48,928 bases of DNA from DASPJR01 sp035628505 (GTDB lineage: Bacteria > Planctomycetota > SZUA-567 > H5-PLA8): NCBI GenBank assembly GCA_035628505.1, contig DASPJR010000035.1, positions 1 to 48,928 of the forward strand, given 5' to 3'. A program made the translations under genes and the position numbers. Positions 14,822 through 24,144 of this stretch are shown one piece after another. Numbering within the stretch: the first letter of the stretch is position 1; each line of letters begins with the position of its first letter. The notes under the pieces were generated by a model. That model had not been told where the DNA came from and made no database searches. It was given only the letters and a program-made list of their open reading frames with translations.

Positions 14822-17305
14822 ATGGTGCTTGTGATAAAAGCCGCCTTCACGCTTCTACTGCTTTCTGCGCTGCTTATCTTGAGCGGCTGTGAGAGCGCCG
14901 GCGCGGCCTCACGCAACGAAAACAAACCGTCGCTTCCAAGCGTTTCCAAAGAAGAAATAAAAAGCGAAATTCCGACCCTCACAGGCGTGCTGCTGGATGG
15001 CTTCGAGGGCCCGGCGCATACGGTCTGGGCGTTTGATTCCGCCGACGATGAGGGCGTCGCCGAATATGTTGCAGACGGTGCAACGCAGGGAACGAAGGCG
15101 CTGCGCGTGACCATTCGCGAAGCCGGGCGCAAAGGACGGCTGCATCTGCGCCGGGATGTGCACCTGGATCTTTCGCAGGCCAGTGCGCTGCTTTTTGACA
15201 TCACCTCTCCGGCGGAAAAACTGAGCGCCACGCTGGCAATCAAGACAAATCCAGGCGACAGCTATCAGGAGTGCCGTCCGATCGAGCTGCAGAAGGGCCT
15301 GAACCGCGATGTCCGTTTTTCGCTCGAAGGCAACGGCTGGAAAAATGAGAAGACCAAGTGGGAATACGCCGGGCCGCCGGTGAACCTGCACGGACTGCAC
15401 CGCATCATGCTGCTGCTCTCCACAGGCAAGGAGGACAAGGGCGCGTTCGTCGTTGACAACCTGCGCGTGGAAGGAAATCTTTTGCAGAAGCCCGAAGACG
15501 CCGGCAATCTTTACCGCGAGTGGCGGCCGGAAATCATCGGCATGACGCCACCGCCGAAAGCGACAACGCAGTACAGCGGCTTCGAAATGCAGGTCGCCTT
15601 CCGCGCCAGCTACCGCGACATTTTCGACAGCAACGATCTGACGATCGGCCTGCGCGTGACCACTCCGTCCGGCAAAGCGCAGGATGTACGCGGCTTCTTT
15701 GGCGGCGTGTACCGCAACACGGGCGAGCTTCAAGCGCCCGGCGACGGGGCCGCACCTTATCCTTTATGGGGACCGTTCTCGAAGCGGCGCGGTAAAGGCA
15801 GGAAAGATGGCGGCGCCGAAAAGCAGACTGAGGGAGGCGATGAGAAAGCAGAGTCCAAGCATCTCAGCGGCATGCCGCTCTGGCTGATTCGCTACACGCC
15901 GCAGGAAGTCGGACGCTACACGCTGCATTTGTATATTCGCAACTCCGCCGGCGAAACGCGCACGCGCGAGGTCTCGCTGGTGGTGGCGCCCGAAGCTCCA
16001 GACCCGACACGGCCCGGCTGCAAAGGCGGGAACGTGCGGGTGTCGAAGCGCGATGGCCGGCAACTGGAACTTCAGGACGGTTCGCCTTTCTTCATCTTCG
16101 GACAGAACGTCTGCTGGGCGCAGACGTGGAAGCCGTATCTTGAAAAAATCAAAGCATACGGCGGAAACACCTGCCGCATCTGGCTCTGCCCGTGGGGCCT
16201 GAATCTCGAAAGGCAGACGGATCCGGGCACCTACGATCTGAAAGAAGCCGAGCGCATCGACGAACTGCTGGAAGAAGCCGAAGCCACCGGCGTGCGCATC
16301 ATCTTCTGCTTCACATTCCACGGCATGAATGGCGGCGAATGGTGGCGCTCGCCGTACAACCAGGCCAACGGCGGTCCGTGCGCGCGGCCACAGGATTTTT
16401 TCAGTGACTGGAGAGCCAAGCGGCAGTTCAAGCGCCTGCTCTCGTACGCCGCGTCGCGCTGGGGCTGCTCGCCGGCGCTGCTCTCGTGGGAACTGATCAA
16501 TGAAATGGATTTGGCGCGCTTTGACAATCCGGACGACGTCGGTGCCTGGTCGCGCGAAATGGCTGGGCATCTCAAGAGCGTCGATGTTCACAATCATCTG
16601 GTGACGACCAGTTCGACAAATGTTTCGTTCCAGCCCGATCTGTGGAACGACGGCCGCATCGATTTCATTTCAGTGCACGGTTACGGAACGGATGTGCCTG
16701 CTCTGGTTCAGCATTACCTCTCACCCTTCCGCTCTGTCTTAAAACCGGTGGTGCTGGCAGAATTCGGCGGGGGCACTGAGCCTGCTGACGATATTCCGGA
16801 TAAGGACGGCGCGCGGCTTCAGGCCTCGCTGTGGCTGACAGCCTGCTCGCCCAATGCCGGCCTGGCGCTGCCGTGGTGGTGGGATACGTACATCGAAGCG
16901 CGCAATCTCTATCCGGTACTGGCATCCGCTGGACGTTTCATCGCCGGAGACGACCGGCGCGAGCGCTACAGCGAGTGGGTGCGCAAGCCGCTGGGAGGTG
17001 GAGCAGAGGCAGCCGGCATCATGGACAGCCAGGGTGCGCGGCTCTATGTGTATAATTCCGGCTGGATCAAAACACCGGAAAGCCGCGGGGCCGCGCTGCT
17101 GGCTGCGGCAACGCCGCTGGAACTGAGCGGCATGATTGATGGCGCTTACAAAATTGAATTCTGGGATGCGAAGGAGGGCAAGATATTTGCGTCTTCTGAG
17201 GTAGTCTCTCGCGAAGGACTCCTGCGGCTGGAGCTGCCGCAGCGGGCTATGGAGTTCGGCATCAAGGTGGATCGTACACAACGGTTGCGGCCGGGACTGA
17301 AATAG
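14822..17305 (+). CDS. DUF5060-GH5-like secreted glycoside hydrolase (lipoprotein)
   Basis: An 827-aa lipoprotein. The signal ends in the lipobox LILSGC (Cys about 24). A beta-rich region (about 40-215) resembles a carbohydrate-binding jelly roll (LLDGFEGPAHTVWAFDS). Next is a DUF5060-like domain (about 255-400, FEMQVAFRASYRDIFDSND) with a charged Lys/Glu insert, then a TIM-barrel catalytic domain from about 420. GH5-like motifs there are NTCRIWLCPWGLN, WELINEMD (acid/base Glu), FISVHGYG and PVVLAEFGG (nucleophile Glu). Substrate is probably a beta-glucan or mannan but is not resolved. The start lacks a good ribosome site; ATG 14822 is chosen for the signal peptide. It is followed by a diguanylate cyclase after 25 bp. 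Confidence 0.78.
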   Translation: MVLVIKAAFTLLLLSALLILSGCESAGAASRNENKPSLPSVSKEEIKSEIPTLTGVLLDGFEGPAHTVWAFDSADDEGVAEYVADGATQGTKALRVTIREAGRKGRLHLRRDVHLDLSQASALLFDITSPAEKLSATLAIKTNPGDSYQECRPIELQKGLNRDVRFSLEGNGWKNEKTKWEYAGPPVNLHGLHRIMLLLSTGKEDKGAFVVDNLRVEGNLLQKPEDAGNLYREWRPEIIGMTPPPKATTQYSGFEMQVAFRASYRDIFDSNDLTIGLRVTTPSGKAQDVRGFFGGVYRNTGELQAPGDGAAPYPLWGPFSKRRGKGRKDGGAEKQTEGGDEKAESKHLSGMPLWLIRYTPQEVGRYTLHLYIRNSAGETRTREVSLVVAPEAPDPTRPGCKGGNVRVSKRDGRQLELQDGSPFFIFGQNVCWAQTWKPYLEKIKAYGGNTCRIWLCPWGLNLERQTDPGTYDLKEAERIDELLEEAEATGVRIIFCFTFHGMNGGEWWRSPYNQANGGPCARPQDFFSDWRAKRQFKRLLSYAASRWGCSPALLSWELINEMDLARFDNPDDVGAWSREMAGHLKSVDVHNHLVTTSSTNVSFQPDLWNDGRIDFISVHGYGTDVPALVQHYLSPFRSVLKPVVLAEFGGGTEPADDIPDKDGARLQASLWLTACSPNAGLALPWWWDTYIEARNLYPVLASAGRFIAGDDRRERYSEWVRKPLGGGAEAAGIMDSQGARLYVYNSGWIKTPESRGAALLAAATPLELSGMIDGAYKIEFWDAKEGKIFASSEVVSREGLLRLELPQRAMEFGIKVDRTQRLRPGLK

Positions 17306-17330
17306 GCGCGCACGTGCGGGGAGTCGCTGA

Positions 17331-18803
17331 ATGCCGGAATCCACCTCTCCCGATCTGAATCATCCCGATAAATCAGCGCTGCGTAACCAGCGCCGCTCGC
17401 GACTGAATACGCTCTGGGCCGACCAGCGCTCGACTCCCGTACCGTTTTTTTCGCGGCTCGGCGTCAAGCATGGCATCATCCTCACCAGCCTTGTACTGAT
17501 GGCCATGGTGATCATCACCTCCTATCAGTTGCGCGAAACGATCTATGAAATTGAACGCAGCGCCATTTCACGCGGGCGCGCCGTGGCTACCGCGATTGCG
17601 CCGCTGGCGCTCTCTTTTCTTGAAGCAGACCCCGATAAACTGCGCAAGCATCTGCAGCGTATCGTCGAGACCCGAACGGTCGATTACATCCAGATCGTCG
17701 ACGCCGACGGCACGGTGATCCTCTCCAACAACCCCGTCTCTGCGCAGCGTCCGGCTCATACTCTGCATCCAAACTGGACGCACGAACTGCCGGACACGCG
17801 CGCGCTGGACCGCTTCGCTGTCGCGCAGAACTGGCCGGGGCAGAGCCAGGGCATCGATGTGTTTGTCGCGCTGCTTGAAGACCCGCTGCGCGCCGCGCCC
17901 GAACAGATCCGAAAGGCGCGGCATCTGCGCGTAGGCATCAGCCTTGAACACATCGTCAAGAAGGATACTCCGCGCATCATCCGCAACATGCTGATCTTTT
18001 CGCTGTTCGTCGCCGCCGTCATGTTCATCGGCCTGATTGTCCTGCTCAGCTATATTCTGCGCCCGCTGCGCGAGCTCCATTTAGGTCTGCGGGCACTGGC
18101 GCGCGGCGACCTGACCTACGAAGTGCCGGCCTATAGCCGCGACGAGGTCGGCCAGGTCATCCAGGCCTTCAACGCGACCACCGCGCGCCTGCGTTTTGCC
18201 TTCGAACAGATCGAAGCGCTGGCTACCCGCGATCCGCTCACCAATCTTCCCAACCGCCGCATCTTTGATGAGCGCCTCGCGTCGGAAGCGGCGCGCTCAC
18301 GCCGTTACGGCCACCCTTTCGGCCTGATCGTTATGGACCTGGACCATTTCAAGAACGTCAACGATGTTCATGGGCACCAGGCCGGCGACGAAGTATTGCG
18401 ATATGTCTCGAAGGTTATCGAAATCAGCATCCGCGAAACCGACGTGCCGGCGCGCATCGGCGGAGAAGAGTTCGCGGTCATCCTGCCCGAAACGAATTAT
18501 GACGATGTCCACGCCGTCGCCGAGAAACTGCGCAGCGCCGTCAGCGAGCAGAAGGTGTTTCTCAAAGACAATGTCAAAGAAGGGATTGCGATCACGATTT
18601 CCGCCGGCGCGGCGTGCTCCGTGGGCCATCTGGTCACCCCGGAAGCAATGGTCACCGCCGCCGACGCCGCGCTCTACCGTTCCAAAGGCGAAGGCCGCAA
18701 CCGCGTGACGATGGCACCGCGCGTGGCTGGTCAATCGAACATGATGAAGAAAGTCGACGCCGCCAGCGGCTCAACGGGCGAATCCGCTCGCTTTACGCAG
18801 TAA
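17331..18803 (+). CDS. Membrane GGDEF diguanylate cyclase with HAMP domain
   Basis: A 490-aa c-di-GMP synthase. A first transmembrane helix (about 47-67) and a second (about 220-243) enclose an extracytoplasmic sensor domain. HAMP follows (PLRELHLGLRALARGDLTYEV) and the GGDEF domain occupies about 290-460. The active site reads GGEEF at 377-381, an accepted active variant, and the inhibitory RxxD site is present as RETD at 368-371, so product feedback is expected. No EAL or receiver domain. ATG 17331 has GGGGAG six bases upstream. It probably shares a transcript with the GH5 lipoprotein. Its input signal is unknown. Confidence 0.9.
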   Translation: MPESTSPDLNHPDKSALRNQRRSRLNTLWADQRSTPVPFFSRLGVKHGIILTSLVLMAMVIITSYQLRETIYEIERSAISRGRAVATAIAPLALSFLEADPDKLRKHLQRIVETRTVDYIQIVDADGTVILSNNPVSAQRPAHTLHPNWTHELPDTRALDRFAVAQNWPGQSQGIDVFVALLEDPLRAAPEQIRKARHLRVGISLEHIVKKDTPRIIRNMLIFSLFVAAVMFIGLIVLLSYILRPLRELHLGLRALARGDLTYEVPAYSRDEVGQVIQAFNATTARLRFAFEQIEALATRDPLTNLPNRRIFDERLASEAARSRRYGHPFGLIVMDLDHFKNVNDVHGHQAGDEVLRYVSKVIEISIRETDVPARIGGEEFAVILPETNYDDVHAVAEKLRSAVSEQKVFLKDNVKEGIAITISAGAACSVGHLVTPEAMVTAADAALYRSKGEGRNRVTMAPRVAGQSNMMKKVDAASGSTGESARFTQ

Positions 18804-18833
18804 TCCGCATCAGTCATCCACTCTGCGTTCTTT

Positions 18834-20324
18834 TCAGCGGATTTTCTGATCCGGCAGCTCTTTCTTGATTCCCTCATCGAGCGGCATTTTGTCCGCATCG
18901 GGCGAGAGGCCGCTGGCACTCATTAACTTCGCGAGTTCCTCCTTCAGCGTCTTTACAGTCGCGGCATACTGTGTGTCCTTGATGAGATTATTTCGCTCTT
19001 CGGGGTCCGCCTTCAGGTCGTAGAGCTCGGCCATGTGGCGGTCTTCTTTGCCGTCGCCGTGCGGATAGTGAATGAACTTGTACTGGTCGGTGCGAATGCC
19101 GCGCACGTTTGGCGTATACGGAAACTGTTTCTCGTAATTGTATTCATAGAACCACGCGTTGCGCCAGGCCGTGTCGCCTTCACGCACCAGCTTCACCCAC
19201 GATTTGCCGTGAATGTTCTCGATCGGCGGCGCTGCGCAGAGTTCCAGGATGCTTGGCGCAATGTCGAGGGTCAGCGTCTGCTTGTCGACGACGCGAGGCT
19301 CGCGGCTGAGCCCGGGAAACCGGACGATGAGAGGAATGCGAATGCTGGGCTCATGCATGGTGCGCTTGTCGACCATCCCATGTTCGCCGTTCAGCAGGCC
19401 GTTATCGCCCATGAAAACGATGATGGTGTTCTCAAGCTGCCCCGCCGCTTTGAGATGCTCCACGAGGCGACCTACGCTGTCGTCCACCGAGAGAACGGTG
19501 CCCCAGTAAGCGTGTGTCATGTTTTCGAAATCTTTGACTGCTTCGGGCCGGTCGTCTGGAAATTTCTTGCGCCACTCAAAGAGCGGCCCATAAATGCCAT
19601 GCCACGTGTACAGCCGGTCCTTGATCCAGGCCGGCTTCGTTTCGAGCTTGGAGGCGGTGTCCGGATAGGGCACGCGCACATTCTCGAAAGCCTTCGCGTA
19701 CTTTTCTTCAGGCAGATAAAAACTATGCGGTGCCTTGTGGCCAATGCAGAGCGCCCATGGCTTTGCGGCGGCCTGCGGCGAGCGCAGCCAATCGAGCGCC
19801 ATGTCGGTGACAACGGTTGTATAGTAGCCTCGCTTCACTTCGGAGTTGCCGCCGTTGATGTTCCACTCTGTGTCGAAGTATTTTCCCTGACCTTTGTGCG
19901 TGATGAAGGTGTCAAAGCCCGGCCGCGGCGAATCGTTGTTTTCGCCCATGTGCCACTTGCCGATGTATGCCGTTGCGTAGCCGTTTTCTTTCAGCCGCCG
20001 CGGCCAGTGCGGAAGTTCCGCAGGAAGTTCAGTAAAGTTGTCGCGCACGCCGTGCTTGTGCGCATACAGGCCCGTCAGAATCGACGCACGGCTGGGCGAG
20101 CAGAGCGAGGTCGTACAGAACGTATTGGCGAAACGGACGCCCGTCGCCGCGAGCTGATCGATGTTCGGCGTCTTCACGTGAGGTGAGCCGTAGCAGCCGA
20201 GCGCATCCGGCCGCAGATCGTCACAGAGCATGAACAGCACGTTTGGCCGTTTGTCCTGAGCGTGCAGCGCGGCGCTCATGCAGAAAAGCAGTACGGAAAG
20301 CACCAGCAATCTGAAGAATCGCAT
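18834..20324 (-). CDS. Secreted Cys-type sulfatase
   Basis: A 496-aa exported sulfatase with an N-terminal signal (cleavage probably after AALHA at about 22). The formylglycine motif is LCSPSR, Cys75-x-Pro-Ser-Arg79, and needs an anaerobic or aerobic sulfatase-maturing enzyme, neither of which is in the window. Calcium-binding Asp35-Asp36 (CDDLRPDALGCYG) resembles iduronate-2-sulfatase-like enzymes, and GDNGLLNGEHG is the C-terminal metal-site block. ATG 20324 follows AAGGAG by about eight bases. Its place downstream of the GntR regulator and beside sialidase genes suggests removal of sulfate from a sialylated glycan such as mucin; this is inference from position. Confidence 0.9.
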   Translation of the reverse strand: MRFFRLLVLSVLLFCMSAALHAQDKRPNVLFMLCDDLRPDALGCYGSPHVKTPNIDQLAATGVRFANTFCTTSLCSPSRASILTGLYAHKHGVRDNFTELPAELPHWPRRLKENGYATAYIGKWHMGENNDSPRPGFDTFITHKGQGKYFDTEWNINGGNSEVKRGYYTTVVTDMALDWLRSPQAAAKPWALCIGHKAPHSFYLPEEKYAKAFENVRVPYPDTASKLETKPAWIKDRLYTWHGIYGPLFEWRKKFPDDRPEAVKDFENMTHAYWGTVLSVDDSVGRLVEHLKAAGQLENTIIVFMGDNGLLNGEHGMVDKRTMHEPSIRIPLIVRFPGLSREPRVVDKQTLTLDIAPSILELCAAPPIENIHGKSWVKLVREGDTAWRNAWFYEYNYEKQFPYTPNVRGIRTDQYKFIHYPHGDGKEDRHMAELYDLKADPEERNNLIKDTQYAATVKTLKEELAKLMSASGLSPDADKMPLDEGIKKELPDQKIR

Positions 20325-20367
20325 CAATTCCGCTCCTTATCGAAGACAGTTGAGTTGCGATTATGCG

Positions 20368-20583
20368 CTACTTTTCGAGAACCACCAGTGCGGCGTGCTG
20401 TTCAGGATTGACGCCTGCGGATGCGGTCATGTGCACCGACGCCACGCGCCAGCCTTTCTCCAGCAGGTAGGGAATCGCGCCGCCGTCCACGGAGGCCTTG
20501 TCCGTCTGCCAGAGTGGATCGCCGATAAGCGGAAAGGAGGCGCCGTCGACACGCACGCGGACCATCTTCTGTTTCGTAAACAT
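20368..20583 (-). CDS. Small unknown protein between regulator and sulfatase
   Basis: A 71-aa protein with no recognised family. It has a basic start (MFTKQKMVRVRVDG) and a C-terminal half reading YLLEKGWRVASVHMT...HAALVVLEK. That pattern (a Gly-Trp followed by a beta strand, ending in strand-Leu-Glu-Lys) is reminiscent of small DUF4177-like proteins. GGAGG lies about nine bases before the ATG, supporting translation. It sits 41 bp after the regulator gene and 43 bp before the sulfatase gene on the same strand, so the three probably form one transcript. No signal peptide or membrane segment. Confidence 0.6.
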   Translation of the reverse strand: MFTKQKMVRVRVDGASFPLIGDPLWQTDKASVDGGAIPYLLEKGWRVASVHMTASAGVNPEQHAALVVLEK

Positions 20584-20624
20584 TATTCATTGCCTCCATA
20601 ACACGTTGAATCAAAGCTGATAGC

Positions 20625-21680
20625 TTACACGCGCAACTCCATCGGTATAACCGTATGCAGGGATTCGGGCTGAACTTTGCGCATCAGCTCGATGAGCATT
20701 TCGCCGACTTTTTCGCCGCAGCGCTCGGGGCTGAGCAGCGCATCCATATACGGGCAGCCCGGCTCGCTGGCGTCGCGATGGTAAAAGTCAGCGAGCGCCA
20801 CCGGCGGCGCGCGCTCCTGTTCTTTTACCGACTCTGCCACGGATAAGGCTGCCAGCGCCAGTGGATGCGAGCGGCAGAGAATCCCGACGCGTTCCGAAGA
20901 GGAAGCAACGATGTCTCCGATCGCTGCGCGCGCGCTCTGGAAATCAGCCGACAGGCAGCGCACCTGGATATGTGCCGCAGAGAGTCCCGCTGCAGCGGCG
21001 GTGCGCAGCGCCGTGTCGAGCATCACGTGGTCGCCGGGAGAAAGCTGATCGCGCATAATGATGGCAAGCCGGCGTGCTCCGCGCGCGAGAAGATTTTCAA
21101 CGAGCCGCAGGCCGATTTGGGTCTGGTCGCGGTCAATTGAGGCCAGGCCCGACACCGACGGCTGCAACGTGCCGACCACGACCGCCGGCATGCCGCGGCC
21201 CTGCAGCATGCGCTGTGTCGCCAGCGACGAGCGGAACAGAACGAAACCAGCCGGCTCGCGCACGCGCATGGCTTCGGAGATCATCTCTTCTACCGCAGCG
21301 GTTTCGTCGGGAGGAAGAAATCCGACTTTCAGCTCGGCGCGCGGCAGCACACGCTGCAGACCCAGCAGCATGCCATCGGCCATCAGCCCTTCCGTCTTGA
21401 AATGCTTCTCAGGAATCAACAGATACACACGGCGCAGCGGCGCGCCCGCGCGTTTTTCAGGATCGGCGATGAACGTTCCCGAGCGCTGGCGGCGCTCAAG
21501 AATTCCGCGCTGCGCCAGGAGCTGCAGCGCGCGGTTGGCTGTTGTGCCGTTGACTTTAAAGCGCCGCGCGACGGCGGCGGTGTTCATGAATTGCGTGCCG
21601 GGCTGCAGTTTCCTGCGCCGGATCTCGCTCGAGATCCGCTCGGCCAAGTCGACCACCAGTAACCCGCGCGGCTCTTCCAT
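20625..21680 (-). CDS. GntR-type regulator with LacI/PBP-like sensor domain
   Basis: A 351-aa repressor-type protein. Residues about 5-75 are a GntR winged helix (ISSEIRRRKLQPGTQF, VARRFKVNGTTANRALQLL, GILERRQRSGTFI). Residues about 85-345 resemble the periplasmic-binding-protein fold of LacI regulators (PAVVVGTLQPSVSGLASIDRDQ, then RLAIIMRD), which binds a small sugar. It is divergent from the sialidase-nanM-nanA operon and the intergenic DNA holds a 16-bp palindrome over a promoter, so it is the likely local regulator, with a sialic acid or a related sugar as candidate ligand. The start has no strong ribosome site. Confidence 0.85.
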   Translation of the reverse strand: MEEPRGLLVVDLAERISSEIRRRKLQPGTQFMNTAAVARRFKVNGTTANRALQLLAQRGILERRQRSGTFIADPEKRAGAPLRRVYLLIPEKHFKTEGLMADGMLLGLQRVLPRAELKVGFLPPDETAAVEEMISEAMRVREPAGFVLFRSSLATQRMLQGRGMPAVVVGTLQPSVSGLASIDRDQTQIGLRLVENLLARGARRLAIIMRDQLSPGDHVMLDTALRTAAAAGLSAAHIQVRCLSADFQSARAAIGDIVASSSERVGILCRSHPLALAALSVAESVKEQERAPPVALADFYHRDASEPGCPYMDALLSPERCGEKVGEMLIELMRKVQPESLHTVIPMELRV

Positions 21681-21711
21681 GCTGGTGACATTATGCAGAA
21701 GTGGAGCAGAA

Positions 21712-21727
21712 TCAATAATATTATTGA
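21712..21727. promoter_or_regulatory. Perfect 16-bp palindrome, candidate operator
   Basis: TCAATAATATTATTGA reads identically on both strands and overlaps the -35 hexamer TTGACA of the rightward promoter. Its position between the regulator gene and the sialidase operon is where an autoregulatory operator would lie. Confidence 0.6.
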
Positions 21728-21751
21728 CATTTTAATATTTTATGGTGTAGT
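21724..21751 (+). promoter_or_regulatory. Candidate promoter of the sialidase operon
   Basis: A perfect TTGACA at 21724-21729 is followed after 16 bases by TGTAGT at 21746-21751 (four of six matches to TATAAT), about 52 bases before the sialidase start. The region is clearly AT-rich. Confidence 0.5.
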
Positions 21752-21803
21752 TGCTGTCAGGGGACACAACAGACGCTGGCAGCCTGAGCAAGGAGCGTAA
21801 TCA

Positions 21804-23036
21804 ATGAGAAATCTGGCAATCGCCGTCCTGATGTTGGCACTTTCATCAACGCTCGGCGCCGAGCCGCTGCTCGAAAAAACAGTTCTGTTTGAAGCCGGCA
21901 AGGACGGCTATGCGCTCTACCGCATTCCGGGCCTGGTGGTTACGCCAAAGGGAACGCTGCTCGCCTACTGCGAAGCACGCAAGAGCGCCAGCGGCGACTG
22001 GGGGCACATCGATATCGTCCTGCGCCGCAGCACCGACGGCGGTAAAACGTGGCAGCCCCGGCAGCAGATCGTGAAAATCGAAGGCAACTTCGAGCGCAAT
22101 CCGGCAGCGCTGGCGCAGAATCTCGGCAAGCCGGGCGAAGTGACGATCAACAATCCCGTTGCGATTGTGGATCAGAAGACGCATGCGATTCACTTCCTTT
22201 ATTGTGTCGAATACTTCCGCTGCTTCTACATGCGTAGCGATGACGACGGCCTCACCTTCAGCGCGCCGATCGAAATCACGGGCACGTTTGAAAAATTCAA
22301 GCCAGAGTACGACTGGAAAGTTATCGCCACCGGTCCAGCGCACGGCATTCAGCTCAAGAGCGGACGCCTGCTCGTGCCTGTGTGGATGTCGACCGGAAAG
22401 GGCGGCCACGCGCACCGGCCATCGGTGGTCTCGACCATTTTCAGCGACGATGCGGGCAAGACCTGGCAGCGCGGCGAACTTGCGGCCGTCGATGGCGATC
22501 TGCTTAAAAATCCCAACGAAACAGTCGCGCTGGAGCTCGCCGACGGACGCGTGATGCTGAACATGCGCAGCGAATCAAAGGAGAATCGGCGCGCACTGAC
22601 CTATAGCGCCGACGGCGCCACCGGCTGGACGAAACCTGTGTTTCACGAGCAGCTTTTTGAGCCCATCTGCATGGCCAGTACCACGCGGCTGAGCAGCGCC
22701 GCCAGCGGCGGACGCAATCGGATCCTGTTCGCAAACCCGCACAACCTTGATGTCGCGAAAGGCGAAGGCAAGCCAGGTCAGTCGCGCCGCCGCAGGAATC
22801 TATCCGTTAAGATGAGCTACGACGAGGGCCAGAGCTGGCCGGTAAACAAGCCGCTCGAACCCGGCGTGAGCGGCTACAGCGATCTGGCTGTGGGAAGTGA
22901 CCAGGCAATTTACTGCCTGTACGAGTGCGGCAGCGCAGGCAACGATTATCAGACAAAAACGCTGACCCTGGCGCGCTTCAACATAGAATGGCTCACGGAC
23001 GGCAAGGATTCTCTTGATCAGGGCGCGTCAAAGTAA
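21804..23036 (+). CDS. Secreted exo-alpha-sialidase
   Basis: A 410-aa GH33-type sialidase releasing terminal sialic acid. A signal peptide ends near Ala19 (STLGAEP). The FRIP/YRIP motif is YRIPGL with the first catalytic Arg40. Asp-boxes are STDGGKTW (76-83), SDDAGKTW and SYDEGQSW; a Glu in CEAR and the Arg in RRRRNL-like context belong to the active-site set. ATG 21804 has AAGGAG nine bases upstream. It starts a three-gene operon with the sialate mutarotase and sialate lyase. No transporter is seen in the cluster. Confidence 0.88.
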   Translation: MRNLAIAVLMLALSSTLGAEPLLEKTVLFEAGKDGYALYRIPGLVVTPKGTLLAYCEARKSASGDWGHIDIVLRRSTDGGKTWQPRQQIVKIEGNFERNPAALAQNLGKPGEVTINNPVAIVDQKTHAIHFLYCVEYFRCFYMRSDDDGLTFSAPIEITGTFEKFKPEYDWKVIATGPAHGIQLKSGRLLVPVWMSTGKGGHAHRPSVVSTIFSDDAGKTWQRGELAAVDGDLLKNPNETVALELADGRVMLNMRSESKENRRALTYSADGATGWTKPVFHEQLFEPICMASTTRLSSAASGGRNRILFANPHNLDVAKGEGKPGQSRRRRNLSVKMSYDEGQSWPVNKPLEPGVSGYSDLAVGSDQAIYCLYECGSAGNDYQTKTLTLARFNIEWLTDGKDSLDQGASK

Positions 23037-23046
23037 CGGGGCCTTC

Positions 23047-24099
23047 ATGAGGACTGCGTGCATCGTGCTAGCTGTAATCTGCGCCATCGCCGAGGCCGGT
23101 GACGCCGGCGCGAACTCACTGAGCTGGACGAAGCTTCCCAGCATTCCCGACAAAGAAGGCTTCGCAGGCACTTTCGCTGGTACCTCCGGCGAATACCTGC
23201 TCGTGGCTGGCGGCGCGAACTTTCCCGATAAAAAACCGTGGGAGAGCGGAACGAAGGTCTGGCACGATTCGGTTTTCGCGCTCAAAAGTCCCGAAGGCGC
23301 CTGGAAGAGCGTTGGCCGGCTGCCGCGCCCGGCTGCCTACGGCGTTTCGCTTTCAGTTCCTGGCGGAATACTCTGCGCCGGCGGCGGTGACGCGCGACAG
23401 CACTTTACAGACGTTTTTCTGCTGCAGATGCACGGCGACGAGCTGCGGCACACTCCCCTTCCCGCTCTTCCGAGACCCTGCGCTTTCATGAGCGGCGCAC
23501 TGGTGGGGAGCACGGTGTTTGTTTGCGGCGGCATTGAAACGCCGGACGCGACGCAAGCGCTGCAGACACTCTGGGCGCTCGATCTCTCTGCTGCAAAGCG
23601 GGAATGGAAGGAACTCGAACCCTGCCCTGGCGCGGGGCGCATGCTTGCTAGTGCCGGAAGTGATGCCGAGTCATTTTTCCTTTTCAGTGGCGTGGCGCTG
23701 AAAGCCGGCGCAGACGGAAAGCCGGTTCGAGAGTATCTCCGTGACGCGTGGAGTTACCGCAGCGGAGCAGGCTGGCGGCGTCTTCCGGATCTGCCACGCG
23801 CTGCGGCCGCTGCGCCCTCCCCTGCTCCCAGCGTGATCGACACGCAGCTTCTGATTCTCGGCGGCGACGACGGAACGCGCGTCGACTTCAAGCCGCAGCA
23901 GGACCATCCGGGTTTCAATACCACCGTCCTGGTATTCGATACGCGAGCACTCGGCTGGACTTCGGCCGGCAACGTTCCATTCTCGCGGGTAACCGTTCCG
24001 GCAGTGCGCTGGTCCGGTGGAATTGTCATCCCCAATGGCGAAGCGCGGCCAGGGGTGCGTTCGCCTGAAGTGTGGTTCGGCCGTTTCCTGGTGCGCTGA
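23047..24099 (+). CDS. nanM: Kelch-type N-acetylneuraminate epimerase/mutarotase
   Basis: A 350-aa kelch-propeller protein with a signal peptide (about 1-20). Repeats are visible as GGANFPDKKPWESGTKVWHDSVFAL, GGGDARQHFTDVFLL, CGGIETPDATQALQTLWALDL, FSGVAL...DAWSYRSG and GGDDGTRVDFK. The first repeat pattern, LPSIPDKEGFAGTFAG, is typical of NanM, which equilibrates alpha- and beta-sialic acid outside the cytoplasm before uptake. ATG 23047 is ten bases after the sialidase stop; the frame is open 11 codons further up but overlaps the sialidase gene. The position between sialidase and lyase genes strongly supports the call. Confidence 0.85.
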   Translation: MRTACIVLAVICAIAEAGDAGANSLSWTKLPSIPDKEGFAGTFAGTSGEYLLVAGGANFPDKKPWESGTKVWHDSVFALKSPEGAWKSVGRLPRPAAYGVSLSVPGGILCAGGGDARQHFTDVFLLQMHGDELRHTPLPALPRPCAFMSGALVGSTVFVCGGIETPDATQALQTLWALDLSAAKREWKELEPCPGAGRMLASAGSDAESFFLFSGVALKAGADGKPVREYLRDAWSYRSGAGWRRLPDLPRAAAAAPSPAPSVIDTQLLILGGDDGTRVDFKPQQDHPGFNTTVLVFDTRALGWTSAGNVPFSRVTVPAVRWSGGIVIPNGEARPGVRSPEVWFGRFLVR

Positions 24100-24144
24100 A
24101 TGTTCGGTGTTGCCATTGAAGGCGCCAGAACTGGAGAATCGTTT

